Assembly: GCF_964355755.1 (NCBI RefSeq)
Contig: NC_092670.1
Coordinates: 23,125,201-23,189,200, forward strand
DNA from: Antedon mediterranea
Taxonomy: Eukaryota > Echinodermata > Crinoidea > Comatulida > Antedonidae
Direction of reading: 5' to 3'
DNA: 64,000 nucleotides
Shown: one piece after another, positions 32,400 through 44,288 of the stretch
Layout of the letters: each line of letters starts with the position of its first letter
How positions within the stretch are numbered: position 1 is the first letter of the stretch
Program-made: the position numbers and the translations under genes
Notes under the pieces: generated by a model
What the model saw: only the letters and a program-made list of their open reading frames with translations
Told to the model about the DNA's origin: nothing
The model's database searches: none

Positions 32400-34120
32400 T
32401 AATAAATTTCAGTAAATTTTTTTTTTTAAATGATGTAATTTGTTTCTAAATGAGGTAAATGATTAATGTAAATTTAATAATTTTGTATTTATAATCAGTG
32501 TAATTTGCTGCTAATTAAGATAAATAATGTATATTTTGTGTTATAATCTTTGTAATTTGTTGTTAATTAAGATAATTTAAAATCAGTGTAAATTATTAGT
32601 CATAGCACCCGACACTCTGGAGGCTGCTTCTCCCCACATAACTATGTCGATACATCACTATGTCATACAAGGCAATAAATACACTGTTTTGTTTTTTGAA
32701 ATCATAACATGTGATGGTAAAACTGAATCTATATTATATATATTTGGATTTTCTTTTATATAATTATATTAATAAATAATAGTTTATAATTGAATATATA
32801 CATCTGGTGAATATTTTATATCGACATAGATGTGGGCCTAATAACAAATAAATGGCACTTTTGTAAATTAAATAAACAATTATATTACCAAAAAATATAC
32901 ATTAATTGCATACCTTAGATTTGTCTGTGAAACTCGATGAATTATTATCAAGGCTTGGTTTAACGTTTGGTTATCATAACTTTTCTTCCGATCTCTAACA
33001 TGAATAATCGTTTTGCTAGTACACCTTCTGTCTCATTTATATAGCAATTTTTTATTTTGGTATCATTACATTTCATTACTGAACCAACACCGAAGGATCT
33101 CCGCCACTTAGAAGATTCAATCCTTTCAAATTTTTCGACTATGTACATCTTCAGTACTTTCGACATCCTTTCGACAACACCTTGACTTTACATTGACTTT
33201 CATTGAATTTTTGATTATAAGTTTATCAATTTCAATGTTTAAAAAACAATATGTTATAAACCATACAACTAGCCCACAAATTGCAAATTTCATGATGACA
33301 AAGTTTAAATAAACACTGGTTTTAAAAATGTCAAGTCTGAAATGTGTTTCCTCTCCAATTTTTAATTAACAATCAGTTCGAGTAAATTAGTTATAAAAAA
33401 ATTGATGTAATTTGGTGTTAAATGATTAATGTAAATTTAATATGTTTATATTTATAATCAGTGTAATTTATTGCTAATTAAGATAAATAATTAATGTAAA
33501 TTTGAATATTTTTTTAAATTTATAATTAGTGTAATTTATTGGTAATTCAGATAAATTATTATTGGTGTAATTTGCTGCTAATTAAGATAAACAATGTAAA
33601 TTTTGTATTATAATTTTTGTACTTTGTTATTAATTAAGATAATTTAAAATCAGTGTAATTTGTTGGTAAATTAGTTAAATGAAAAATATAAATATAATAA
33701 TTTTGCTAATTGAGATAAATTATTAATCTAAATTTAATAATTTTGTATTATAATTGATGATTTTTTTTAAAAATTACAATAGATAATGTAAAGTGTTATC
33801 ATTTTGTATAATCACTGTAATTTACTGCTAAAGATGTAAAGTTTGTATTATAATCTTTGTACTTTGTTGCTAATTAAAGATGATTTAAATTAGTGTAATT
33901 TGTTGGTAAATGAATAATATAAATATACTAATGTTATATTTACAATCAGTGTAATTTGCTGCTAATTAAGATTTTAAAATCAGTTTTATTGTTGTTGTTT
34001 GTTGACTTAAATATATAATATAAATATAGGCCTAATAATGTTGTATTTTTAATCGGTGTAATTTGCTGCTAATTAAGATAAATAACTATTGTACTGTTTG
34101 CTACAAGATACCTATTAAAT
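32400..34120. repeat. AT-rich minisatellite tract 3
   Basis: Forward repeats with TAATCAGTGTAATTTGCTGC and TAATGTAAATTTAATA, interrupted by the third inverted OB-fold copy (32,600-33,170). No gene otherwise. One repeat carries a GGCCTA insertion at 34,029-34,034. Confidence 0.8.
32600..33170 (-). pseudogene. Third inverted OB-fold gene copy, exon 1 best preserved
   Basis: Read on the minus strand, an exon 1-like frame from ATG at 33,166 gives MSKVLKMYIVEKFER and stays close to the intact gene for about 66 residues. A one-base insertion after the MIT motif then brings a stop. A donor-like GTATGC follows at about 32,920 and the next 100 bases resemble intron 1 of the intact gene. An exon 3-like scrap lies at about 32,600-32,680. 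Confidence 0.8.
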
Positions 34121-35285
34121 GTCAGTATGATATGATTTATTTGTTTTAGTCGTTTTTTAAAATGTTATTCCATTTTATGTAAGCCGTTAGTTGTGGTCAT
34201 TATATGATGTTACAAGAGTTTTGCAAAATCAGCATATCGAGGGGCGCGTCAATAGGCTTGTGTAACTTTAGTACGTTGCAGTTTTGTTGTAAAACCTTTT
34301 AACGACCACGATAAGTTAACAATTGCAAGTTTCGCTGAGAAAACCGGTTGGGTATAATAATAAACAAGGAGCTAATGGTTCAATATATCAAGTTTTTTAA
34401 TAGTGTTTGATAAAAGGGGCAGATGCTTTTTTTTTTTTAGGAGTGTTCAAAAAGTGCGTGGTATGTGAGGAATTATTTTATCATTTCCAAAAGTGCGAGG
34501 CATAGTTTACAATTTCAAAAAGGTGCGAGGCATATCCTATTATGCTATATTATAGGCCTAAATAACCAACTGTTTATATTTTTATAATAGGCCTAGCGTA
34601 TCTAAACAGATTGGTGTATATACCCATCATGTTGTTTATTTTTATGTAACGATTGTTACATATTGATTGTGTCAAATTTTACTTTTACAAAAGTGCCGAA
34701 CTGTTGAAAAGTTTTGCATCTGTATGCGCCATATTTTAAAAATCTGAACGACAGTCTTCAACTTTCGATAAACAATAAGCGACACTCATCAATTGACTGT
34801 TATGTCATGCTTGTTGGTATTTCGAGCGTGTGTACTTTACAAATTGATTACAATCGATTTAATTACATGTCTCTCAAACATAGCAGAGTGAAAATAATAT
34901 TGTCTCACCCCGGTAGTTGATCTGAGAGATGGAAAATCCCTCCCTGAGAGGATTCGGCCTTGTGGCACGAGGTTTTAGCACCAACGCACAGCCTTCTCTC
35001 TGAGCGGCGTGCCAAAGACATTTTTGACATTCCATTCTCTAGGAAATCAACACGTGTACCTCTCTCGGAAATAAAGTGAACAGCGATGGCCAGGACAAGT
35101 TCAATAACTGGCGGTGAATAAAAGGTAACTGATATGCCGATCTAATAACATGCCGCAAAGAAAAAAAAACTGCGAGAGAATTCTGGAACGTGTGTGAAAA
35201 AGACTTACGCCCGACAACTAGGCCTAAACAAAAATTAAACTTTAGCTAATAATATGCCTAGCACTAATCTAGACCACCCTTCAAC
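34121..35285. other. Unassigned duplicated sequence, copy 2
   Basis: Colinear in part with 27,721-28,965. It contains sequence not seen in copy 1, including a GC-richer part at 34,905-35,000 (TTGATCTGAGAGATGG, GGATTCGGCCTTGTGGCACG) that looked RNA-like but could not be assigned. No convincing coding frame. Confidence 0.5.
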
Positions 35286-35940
35286 ACATTGATATTATTT
35301 AATTTTGTATTTAGTTTAATTTGGTGCTAGTTAAAATAAAATTTATTTAATAATTAATGTAAATTTAATGATTTTGTACTTAAAGTCAGTGTCAGTTGCT
35401 AAATGAGTTAAATGTTTTTATATTTATAATCAGTGTAATTTGCTGCTAATAAATATTTAATGTAGCTTTAATTTTGTATTTATAATTAGTGTAATTTATT
35501 GCTAATAAAGATAAATAATTAATATAAATTTAAAAAATATTTTTTTATTGGTAATTGAGATAAATTATTAATGTCAATTTAATGATTTTGTATGTATAAT
35601 TGGTGAAATTTTTGCTGATTGTAATACATCATTATGTAAAGTGTAATAATTGTGTATTATCAGTGTAGTTTGTTGGTAAATGAGTTAAGTAATTAATGTA
35701 AATTTAATAGTTTTGTATTTATAATCAGTGGAATTTGCTGCTAATTAAGATAATATATAATGTACGTAAATTTGGTATTATAATCAGTGTAATTTGTTGT
35801 AAATAATAATAAATAATATAAATATAGGCCTAATAATGTTGTATTTATAATCGGTGTAATTTGCTGCTAATTAAGATGAATAATTAATGTTCTGTTTGCT
35901 ACAAGACAACTATTAAATGTCATTATGATATGATTTAATT
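35286..35940. repeat. AT-rich minisatellite tract 4
   Basis: The same TAATCAGTGTAATTTGCTGC family, beginning with the inverted ACCACCCTTCAACACATTG module. A GGCCTA insertion is seen at 35,827-35,832. Confidence 0.8.
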
Positions 35941-37589
35941 GTTTTACTCGTTTTTTTTTTTTTATTGCATTTTATGTAAGCCGTTAGTCCTTAAGGGATG
36001 GCAAAATCAGCATTGTAGTTGTCAAGAGTTGTCAAAACAACAATGCAATATATATTTTTTATTAAATGATTTGCATAAAATCAATAATTAAATATCAAAA
36101 TAGAATTTAATATGATTGGTTTTTTTTTCATGAAAACACAACCTTTGGTCCAGGCTCAGATTGCGAGTGTGACCTTCACAAAAAGTTGTATACTTCCTAA
36201 TCTATGGTGGCGCCGTATCGGATGGACAATCAGAGCCATATGCTTTGTGGACAATATTACTGGTACAGGGAAAACCTTGTGATTATTATATATTTTGGTA
36301 CATACTACCTCCATATATCACTTGATGACGTCATGATACCAGATAGACAACATGAATTCATATCTACAATTCAACAACTTCCATATTAAATTTTAATCAT
36401 TTGGGTCACTTTTCATTCCGATGAGATCTAAACAGATTAAAATATACTGTATAGATAAAATTAAGCAACTGATGTTATTCTAATTTTTTTTATGATGACG
36501 TAGGCCTAATGAAAATTAAAAAATGTTTAACATGTGAAGGAAATTTGATTTCTGTTGAACATTACATTTGTTTTTTCAATAGGAAGTTAGGGCACGATAT
36601 AAATTAAACTTTTATGGTGAAAATGTGGTGAATTGTGTCTGGGCCTAGGCCTACAGCATTTATGTTACTTTTGGCGACGATTGCGTGCCATATTAGTGAA
36701 GAACAACGTGGTTACACCTCCATGTTGGATTTGTAATAATTTATTATAGTATTGCTCCCGATATTGCTTCGCAATTTTATTTGTTAAAACGAACATATAG
36801 CCTATATTACAAAAAGTTTAAACACAATTGTGTTAAATATAATAGTAAGAAATAGGTAAGATATATTTTGCTTAATTTGGATTTTTGATTTGTAATATTT
36901 AATTGCTTTTGTGTTTGTCATCAACATGAAATGGCCTATTCTAAGATAGGCCTAGGCCTAGGCCTAGGCTAGTCGTATCCCGGATTACCTCTTCAGGAAG
37001 GCCTAGACCTAGCCTTGATTTAGCTGTACAGTACTGTAGTAGAGGCATAATGACGCTAGCCTAGTTCCACTTTGCATCTGGCTTATAATTATATATTAAC
37101 TCCTAATTTGTTAACAAACTTTATCTTGAATACCATGCCTTAAAATTAACACCGGTATAATTATAGCCTACTATTGTACTACTAGTCTTAGTTTAGAGGT
37201 CTTAATAGCATTGTGTTAGCAAGGTGAGCCTGCTTTGTAAAGTTCTCTTCTATGCCTACTAGCCTAGGTAGGGGCTAGGCCTAGTTTTTAGTTGTATAAG
37301 TTCCTAAAGAGAAGAAACAACGACTCGTTGAACAAGCTTACAGTAGCAAGTAGCCTGGGTTTAGGCTAGTCTATACTATAGTCTAGTAAGTAGTAGTGTA
37401 GGTCAATTCAGTTCACTTTTTCACTTGTCTTATGTCATTAGCCTATATATTTTTGTCTTGTAGTTGTTGGAAGAGATATAAGTACAGTAATAACATTATT
37501 GTTTCTACAGTACTTCATAATCTCTAGAATATTGTAAGTAGTGAACATAAAATAAATAATTTGTAGAGATGATTTATGGTCTCGTGATT
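35941..37589. other. Gene-free region with a satellite relic and TAGGCCTA clusters
   Basis: An isolated, diverged relative of the 1.2 kb satellite lies at about 36,170-36,740 (TGATGACGTCATGAT at 36,323, then TATCTACAATTCAACAAC, as in 55,845). At 36,949-36,970 the hexamer AGGCCT/TAGGCC is repeated about four times, with further single copies to 37,280. No exon could be supported. Confidence 0.6.
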
Positions 37590-40500
37590 GGGAGAGAAGT
37601 GTTGCCTGTTATTTTGTAGGCATTCACTATTATGAAACATTTACATAATTCAGATTTTATTGTTTGTGATCAAACTATTAAATGAAATTACCATTGAGAC
37701 AACACGTAGGCCCCAATCAGCCGACCCATACCCAAAGTCATTTTGAGGAAATTTCTTAATTTTTCAGACATTGATTAAGAAGCTTGTTGATTTGGAAAAA
37801 GTGTTAATGTTGTTTATTACCATTATCAATGTTTTTCCTTGTTTTTTTTAGATTGTAGAAAATATACAGTTTCAGCTACAGCTGTGAGTATCAGTAGATT
37901 ATTTGTTAAACGGAGAAAACATATTTTCCTTACTTTGTGAACTGTTGCCTGCCCTAATCAGTTGTCTCATACCCAAAGTCATTTTGAGGAAATTTCTTAA
38001 TTTTTCAGACATTGATTAAGAAGCTTGTTGATTTGGAAAAAGTGTTAATGTTGTTTATTGCCATTATCAATGTTTTTCCTTGTTTTTTTGTAGATTGTAG
38101 AAAATATACAGTTTCAGCTACAGCTGTGAGTATCAGTAGATTATCTGTTAAACGGAGAAAACATATTTTCCTTCCTTTGTCAACTGTTGCCTGTTATTTT
38201 GTAGACATTTTCTATTAGGAAACATTTACGTAATTCAGATTTTATTGTTTGTGATCAAACAATTAAATGAAATTACCATTGAGACAACATGTAGGCCGCA
38301 ATCAGCCGGCCCATACCCAAAGTCATTTTGAGGAAATTTCCTAATTTTTCAGACATTGATTAAGAAGCATGTTGATTTGGAAAAAGTGTTAATGTTGTTT
38401 ATTGCCATTATCAATGTTTTTCCTTGTTTTTTTTTAGATTGTAGAAAATTAACAGTTTCAGCTACAGCTGTGAGTATTAGTAGATTATCTGTTAAACGGA
38501 GAAAACATATTTTCCTTACTTTGTGAACTGTTGCCTGCCCTAATCAGTCGTCTCATACCCAAAGTCATTTTGAGGAAATTTCTTAATTTTTCAGACATTG
38601 ATTAAGAAGCTTGTTGATTTGGAAAAAGTGTTAATGTTGTTTATTGCCATTATCAATGTTTTTCCTTGTTTTTTTTTAGATTGTAGAAAATATACAGTTT
38701 CAGCTACAGCTGTGAGTATCAGTAGATTATCTGTTAAACGGAGAAAACATATTTTCCTTACTTTGTGAACTGTTGCCTGTTATTTTGTAGACATTTTCTA
38801 TTATGAAACATTTACGTAATTCAGATTTTATAGTTTGTGATCAAACAATTAAATGAAATTACCATTGAGACAACATGTAGGCCGCAATCAGCCGGCCCAT
38901 ACCCAAAGTCATTTTGAGGAAATTTCCTAATTTTTCAGACATTGATTAAGAAGCATGTTGATTTGGAAAAAGTGTTAATGTTGTTTAGTGCCATTATCAA
39001 TGTTTTTCCTTGTTTTTTTTAGATTGTAGAAAATTAACAGTTTCAGCTACAGCTGTGAGTATCAGTAGATTATCTGTTAAACGGAGAAAACATATTTTCC
39101 TTACTTTGTGAACTGTTGCCTGTTATTTTGTAGGCATTTTATATTATGAAACATTTACATAATTCAGATTTTATGGTTTGTGAATAAGATATTAAATGAA
39201 AGTAGTATTGAGACAACATGTAGACCCCAATCAGCCGGCCCATACCCAAAGTTATTTTGAGGAAATTTTTAAATTTTTCAGACATTAATTAAGAAGCATG
39301 TTGATTTAGCAAAAGGGTTAATGTTGTTTATTGCCATTATCAATGTTTTTCCTTGTTGTTTTTAGATTGTAGAAAATATACAGTGTTAGCTACAGCTGTG
39401 AGTAGATTATTTGTTAAATGGAGAAAACATATTTTCCTTACTTTGTGAACTGTTGCCTGTTATTTTGTAGACATTTTCTATTATGAAACATTTACATCAT
39501 TCAGATTTTATGGTTTGTGAATAAAATATTAAATTAAATTAGCATTGAGACAACATGTAGGCCCCAATTAGCCGACCCATACCCAAAGTCATTTTGAGGA
39601 AATTTCTTAATTTTTCAGACATTGATTAAGAAGCTTGTTGATTTGGAAAAAGTGTTAATGTTGTTTATTGCCATTCTCAATGTTTTTCCTTGTTTTTTTT
39701 TTAGATTGTAGAAAATATACAGTGTCAGCTACAGCTGTGAGTATTAGTAGATTATCTGTTAAACAGAGGAAACATATTTTCCTTACTTTGTGAACTGTTG
39801 CCTGTTATTTTGTAGGCATTTTCTATTATGAAACATTTACATCATTCAGATTTTATGATTTGTGAATAAAATATTAAATGAAATTAGCATTGAGACAACA
39901 TTTAGGCCGCAATTAGCCGACCCATGCCCAAAGTCATTTTGAGGAAATTTCTTAATTTTTCAGACATTGATTAAGAAGCTTGTTGATTTGGAAAAAGTGT
40001 TAATGTTGTTTATTACCATTATCAATGTTTTTCCTTGTTTTTTTTAGATTGTAGAAAATATACAGTTTTAGCTACAGCTGTGAGTATCAGTAGATTATTT
40101 GTTAAACGGAGAAAACATATTTTCCTTACTTTGTGAACTGTTGCCTGCCCTAATCAGTCGTTTCATACCCAAAGTCATTTTGAGGAAATTTCTTAATTTT
40201 TCAGACATTGATTAAGAAGCTTGTTGATTTGGAAAAAGTGTTAATGTTGTTTATTGCCATTATCAATGTTTTTCCTTGTTTTTTTTTAGATTGTAGAAAA
40301 TATACAGTTTCAGCTACAGCTGTGAGTATCAGTAGATTATCTGTTAAACGGAGAAAACATATTTTCCTTACTTTGTGAACTGTTGCCTGTTATTTTGTAG
40401 ACATTTTCTATTATGAAACATTTACGTAATTCAGATTTTATAGTTTGTGATCAAACAATTAAATGAAATTACCATTGAGACAACATGTAGGCCGCAATCA

Positions 40501-42620
40501 GCCGGCCCATACCCAAAGTTATTTTGAGGAAATTTCTTAATTTTTCAGACATTGATTAAGAAGCATGTTGATTTAGGAAAAGGGTTAATGTTGTTTATTG
40601 CCAATATCAATGTTTTTCCATGTTGTTTTTAGATTGTAGAAAATATACAGTGTTAGCTATAGCTGTGAGTATTAGTAGATTATCCGTTAAACGGAGAAAA
40701 CATATTTTCCTTACTTTGTGAACAGTTGCCTGTTATTTTGTAGGCATTTTCTATTATGAAACATTTACATAATTCAGATTTTATGGTTTGTGAATAAAAT
40801 ATTAAATGAAATTAGCATTGAGACAACATGTAGGCCCTAACCAGCCGTCCCATACCTAAAGTCATTTTGAGGAAATTTCTTAATTTTTCAGACCTCGATT
40901 AAGAAGCATGTTGATTTGGAAAAAGTGTTAATGTTGTTTATTGCCAATTATTAATGTTTTTTCTTGTTTTTTTTTAGATTGTAGAAAATATACAGTGTCA
41001 GCTACAGCTGTGAGTATTAGTAGATTATCTGTTAAACGGAGAAAACATATTTTCTTTACTTTGTGAACCGTTGCCTGTTATTTTGTAGGCATTTTCTATT
41101 ATGTAATATTCACATCATTCAGATTTTATGGTTTGTGAATAAAATATTAAATGAAATTAGCATTGAGACAACATGTAGGCCCTAACCAGCTGTCTCATAC
41201 CCAAAGTCATTTTGAGGAATTTCTTATTTTTTCAGACATTGATTAAGAAGCTTGTTGATTTGGAAAAAGTGTTAATGTTGTTTATTGCCAATTATTAATG
41301 TTTTCCCTTGTTTTTTTGTTTTAGATTGTAGAACATATACAGTGTTAGCTACAGCTGTGAGTATTAGTAGATTATCTGTTAAACGGAGAAAACATATTTT
41401 CCTTACTTTGTGAACTGTTGCCTGTTATTTTGTAGACATTTTCTATTATGAAACATTTACGTAATTCAGATTTTATTGTTTGTGATCAAATAATTAAATG
41501 AAATTACCATTGAGACAACATGTAGGCCGCAATCAGCCGGCCCATACCCAAAGTCATTTTGAGGAAATTTCCTAATTTTTCAGACATTGATTAAGAAGCA
41601 TGTTGATTTGGAAAAAGTGTTAATGTTGTTTATTGCCATTCTCAATGTTTTTCCTTGTTTTTTTTTAGATTGTAGAAAATTAACAGTTTCAGCTACAGCT
41701 GTGAGTATTAGTAGATTATTTGTTAAACGGAGAAAACATATTTTCCTTACTTTGTGAACTGTTGCCTGTTATTTTGTAGGCATTTTATATTATGAAACAT
41801 TTACATAATTCAGATTTTATGGTTTGTGAATAAGATATTAAATGAAAGTAGTATTGAGACAACATGTAGACCCCAATCAGCCGGTCCATATCCAAGGTTT
41901 TTTTGAGGAAATTTTTTAATTTTCAGTCATTGATTAAGAAGCACGTTGATTTAGCGAAAGGGTTAATGTTGTTTCTTGCCATTATCAATGTTTTTCCTTG
42001 TTGTTTTTAGATTGTAGAAAATATACAGTGTTAGCTACAGCTGTGAGTATTAGTAGATTATCTGTTAAACGGAGAAAACATATTTTCTTTACTTTGTGAA
42101 CAGTTGCCTGTTATTTTGTAGGAATTTTCTATTATGAAACATTTACGGCATTCAGATTTTATGGTTTGTGAATAAAATATTAAATGAAATTAGCATAGAG
42201 ACAACATGTAGGCCCTAACCAGCTGTCTCATACCCAAAGTTATTTTGAGGAATTTCTTAATTTTTCAGACATTGATTAAGAAGCATGTTGATTTGGAAAA
42301 AGTGTTAATGTTGTTTATTGCCAATTATTAATATTTTTCCTTGTTTTTTTGTTTTAGATTGTAGAACATATACAGTGTCAGCTACAGCTGTGAGTATTAG
42401 TAGATTATCTGTTAAACGGATAAAACATATTTTCTTTAGTTTGTGAACCGTTGGCATTGATTAAGAAGCATGTTGATTTTAAAAAAGTGTTAATGTTGTT
42501 TATTTGCCATTATTAATGATTTTCCTTTTATTTTTTAGATTGTAGTTGTACAGAAAATATACAGTGTCAGTTACAGCTGTGAGTATTAGAAAATTATCTG
42601 TAAAACGGAAAAAACATATT
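37590..42620 (+). repeat. Tandem array of about 16 units of about 343 bp, with exon-like segments
   Basis: The anchor TTTTCAGACATTGATTAAG (or close variants) recurs near 37,763, 38,005, 38,350, 38,593, 38,934, 39,277, 39,617, 39,959, 40,200, 40,545, 40,888, 41,236, 41,580, 41,924 and 42,267, with a partial at 42,456. Most steps are 340-348 bp; three are 241-243 bp and lack about 100 bp around the GAGACAACATGTAGGCC part. Each unit has a poly-T tract and TTTAG, a 32 nt segment starting ATTGTAGAAAA (37,852-37,883 in unit 1) and then GTGAGT. No long reading frame is conserved across units. Confidence 0.92.
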
Positions 42621-43221
42621 TTCCTTACTTTATGCCCTCCCTTAATTGATAAACATGTGTTGTTTGTAAATTTACTATACTGAGTGACCAAATATTTTTG
42701 TGTATAAAATTCTATTTTATTAGAACATTGAATAATTAAACCTATTTTCAGATTAATTTTGAAGGTGAAATTTTTATGAAAGAATTTGTTTCCGACACAT
42801 TCCATGTAATGAAGTTTTGACATATTTTTAGGTCAAAATATCTTCTATAGTGATTTATTTATATTGTATAAACCAAAGTCACAAATATATTATCACCGTT
42901 TACTTCAAAATTTGGGACAATCATCCTTTTTAACATAAATGTGGTGGTCAGTTTCTCCAGACATAAATTTGCAATTTTATAAAATGGGTCTCTATCCTAA
43001 ATTTAGTAGTGAGTTGGTCCTAATTTGTTTTGCTAGGCCCAATAGATCATGTTACATTCCACAAGGGGGATATGTATATTATTATTTAGGTATTTGTAAA
43101 AACACTGATTTATCTACTGATTCAATTTATAATTGTTTGACTGGAATTCTTAGTACTGTACCGTGTATCTTAAAATTAATAACTAACTCTTTTTTTTTTC
43201 TTTTGTTGTAGGTGACTGTCT
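42621..43221. other. Gene-free spacer before Helentron B
   Basis: The satellite stops near 42,620. The following sequence is AT-rich without repeats that I recognise. A 90-codon frame at 42,939-43,211 has no family signature and ends in a low-complexity Phe/Leu run from a poly-T tract, so I do not call it. A pyrimidine tract ending TTGTTGTAG lies just before 43,211. Confidence 0.5.
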
Positions 43222-43229
43222 TATATAAA
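43222..43229 (+). promoter_or_regulatory. Possible TATA box upstream of Helentron B
   Basis: TATATAAA, about 1.06 kb before the start codon and immediately before a cluster of three hairpins. The equivalent position for copy A is outside the window, so conservation cannot be tested here. Confidence 0.35.
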
Positions 43230-43235
43230 CCCACT

Positions 43236-43289
43236 GGATCTCAGAAGAGATCCGGGTCTTTAGAAAAAGATCCACTCTCCAAAGAGAGT
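43236..43289 (+). other. Three adjacent hairpins near the left end of Helentron B
   Basis: Hairpin 1: GGATCTC-AGAA-GAGATCC (43,236-43,253). Hairpin 2: GGGTCTTT-AGAA-AAAGATCC (43,254-43,273; one G-T pair). Hairpin 3: ACTCTC-CAAA-GAGAGT (43,274-43,289). They abut with no spacer and all have 4 nt loops, two of them identical. This could be the left terminus of the transposon or a structured 5' RNA leader. Confidence 0.85.
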
Positions 43290-43370
43290 TTCTACGAGGG
43301 GTTACCGAATTTTAATATATGCACAATTTCTTTTTAAACATTTTTTAAAAGTATCTTTGAAACATTCAAT

Positions 43371-43732
43371 AAAACCTTGAAGTAAACAGAAGTTTATCAC
43401 AAGGAAAAACTAATAAACAAAAGTTTATTACAAACCATTTTTGCAAAAGCAAAAGTGTAAAACCTTGAAGATAACAAAAGTTAATCACAAGGAAACAACT
43501 AATAAACAAAAGTTTATTACAAAACCATTTTTGCAAAAGCAAAAGTGTAAAACCTTGAAGATAACAGAAGTTAATCACAAGGAAACAACTAATAAACAAA
43601 AGTTTATTACAAAACCATTTTTGCAAAAGCAAAAGTGTAAAACCTTGAAGATAACAGAAGTTAATCACAAGGAAACAATTAATAAACAAAAGTTTATTAC
43701 AAAATCATTTTTTGCAAAAGCAAAAGTGTAAA
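43371..43732 (+). repeat. 90 bp tandem repeats in Helentron B leader
   Basis: One degenerate unit (43,371-43,470) is followed by units at 43,471, 43,561 and 43,651 (the last truncated). The sequence is the same as 1-171. Both strands are open over about 300 bases simply because 90 is a multiple of three and the unit lacks stops in one frame. Confidence 0.9.
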
Positions 43733-44288
43733 GTTAAAGTTTGATTATACAAACAAAAGTTTGAAGAATATAACAGAAGCTTATTATAAAGAAATAAATA
43801 TTAAACAGAGTTTATTACAAAGGAATTAATTAAAGAAGATTTAAAGATCACTTTTATTTGAATCTGTTATTAAGTAGAATTGTAAAAAGAATAAAAATTA
43901 GAATCTGAAACTATTTAGCATAACCAAGTATTACAGAGAAGTTTAAATTAATATAAAGTATTTCATCAAGCCAATATTAAATAGAAGCTAATTTTTTTAT
44001 TCAGTGAAATTGTATAATCGAATTATTGAAAAAAAGCAGACAAAAAAAATTATTGACAAAGAGAAAAGAAATTAGGACAAAAGTTAAAAATCATAGAAAC
44101 AAAAGACAATATAAAATTGAATTGTTTTTGGAATTTTAATAATTTATTTTGTTTTAGCAAGGATTTCTTGAATTGATAAAAAGAACCTAATTGTAATATT
44201 CATTGGAATTGCAGAATACATTTTAATTTAATTTGTAAACAAAGTTTATTAATTTGAAGAAACTTGTTTCTTATACAAATTTTGAATA
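43733..44288 (+). other. AT-rich 5' leader of Helentron B
   Basis: Matches 172-729 with small indels, for example extra bases near 44,221-44,240. No gene. The start codon context TTTTGAATAATGGATATG is the same as in copy A. Confidence 0.6.

Larger units (their letters stand above)
29365..35160 (+). repeat. Second copy of the OB-fold locus (tandem duplication, offset about 8.35 kb)
   Basis: Order is shared with 21,020-28,910: ATTACGAGAC block, promoter region, exon 1, intron 1, exon 2, foldback left arm, exon 5, 17 bp inverted repeat, inverted partial copy, minisatellite, unassigned block. The second copy has lost exons 3 and 4 and most of the foldback element and has gained TAGGCCTA-type insertions. 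Confidence 0.8.

Noticed and set aside
34905-35000. GC-richer segment resembling a structured small RNA or self-cleaving ribozyme
   Set aside because: The conserved hammerhead core words and standard snRNA or tRNA signatures are missing; the similarity was only to general stem-rich sequence.
38012-38218. 68-codon frame in the 343 bp array
   Set aside because: The frame is not kept in neighbouring units; it crosses the putative splice signals and looks accidental.
42939-43211. 90-codon frame before Helentron B
   Set aside because: No recognisable domain, ends in low-complexity residues from a poly-T tract, and no second copy to test conservation.
43441-43731. Open frames on both strands through the 90 bp leader repeats
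   Set aside because: The unit is a multiple of three without stops in these frames, so openness is automatic; no start context, no family match, and the array breaks in copy A.
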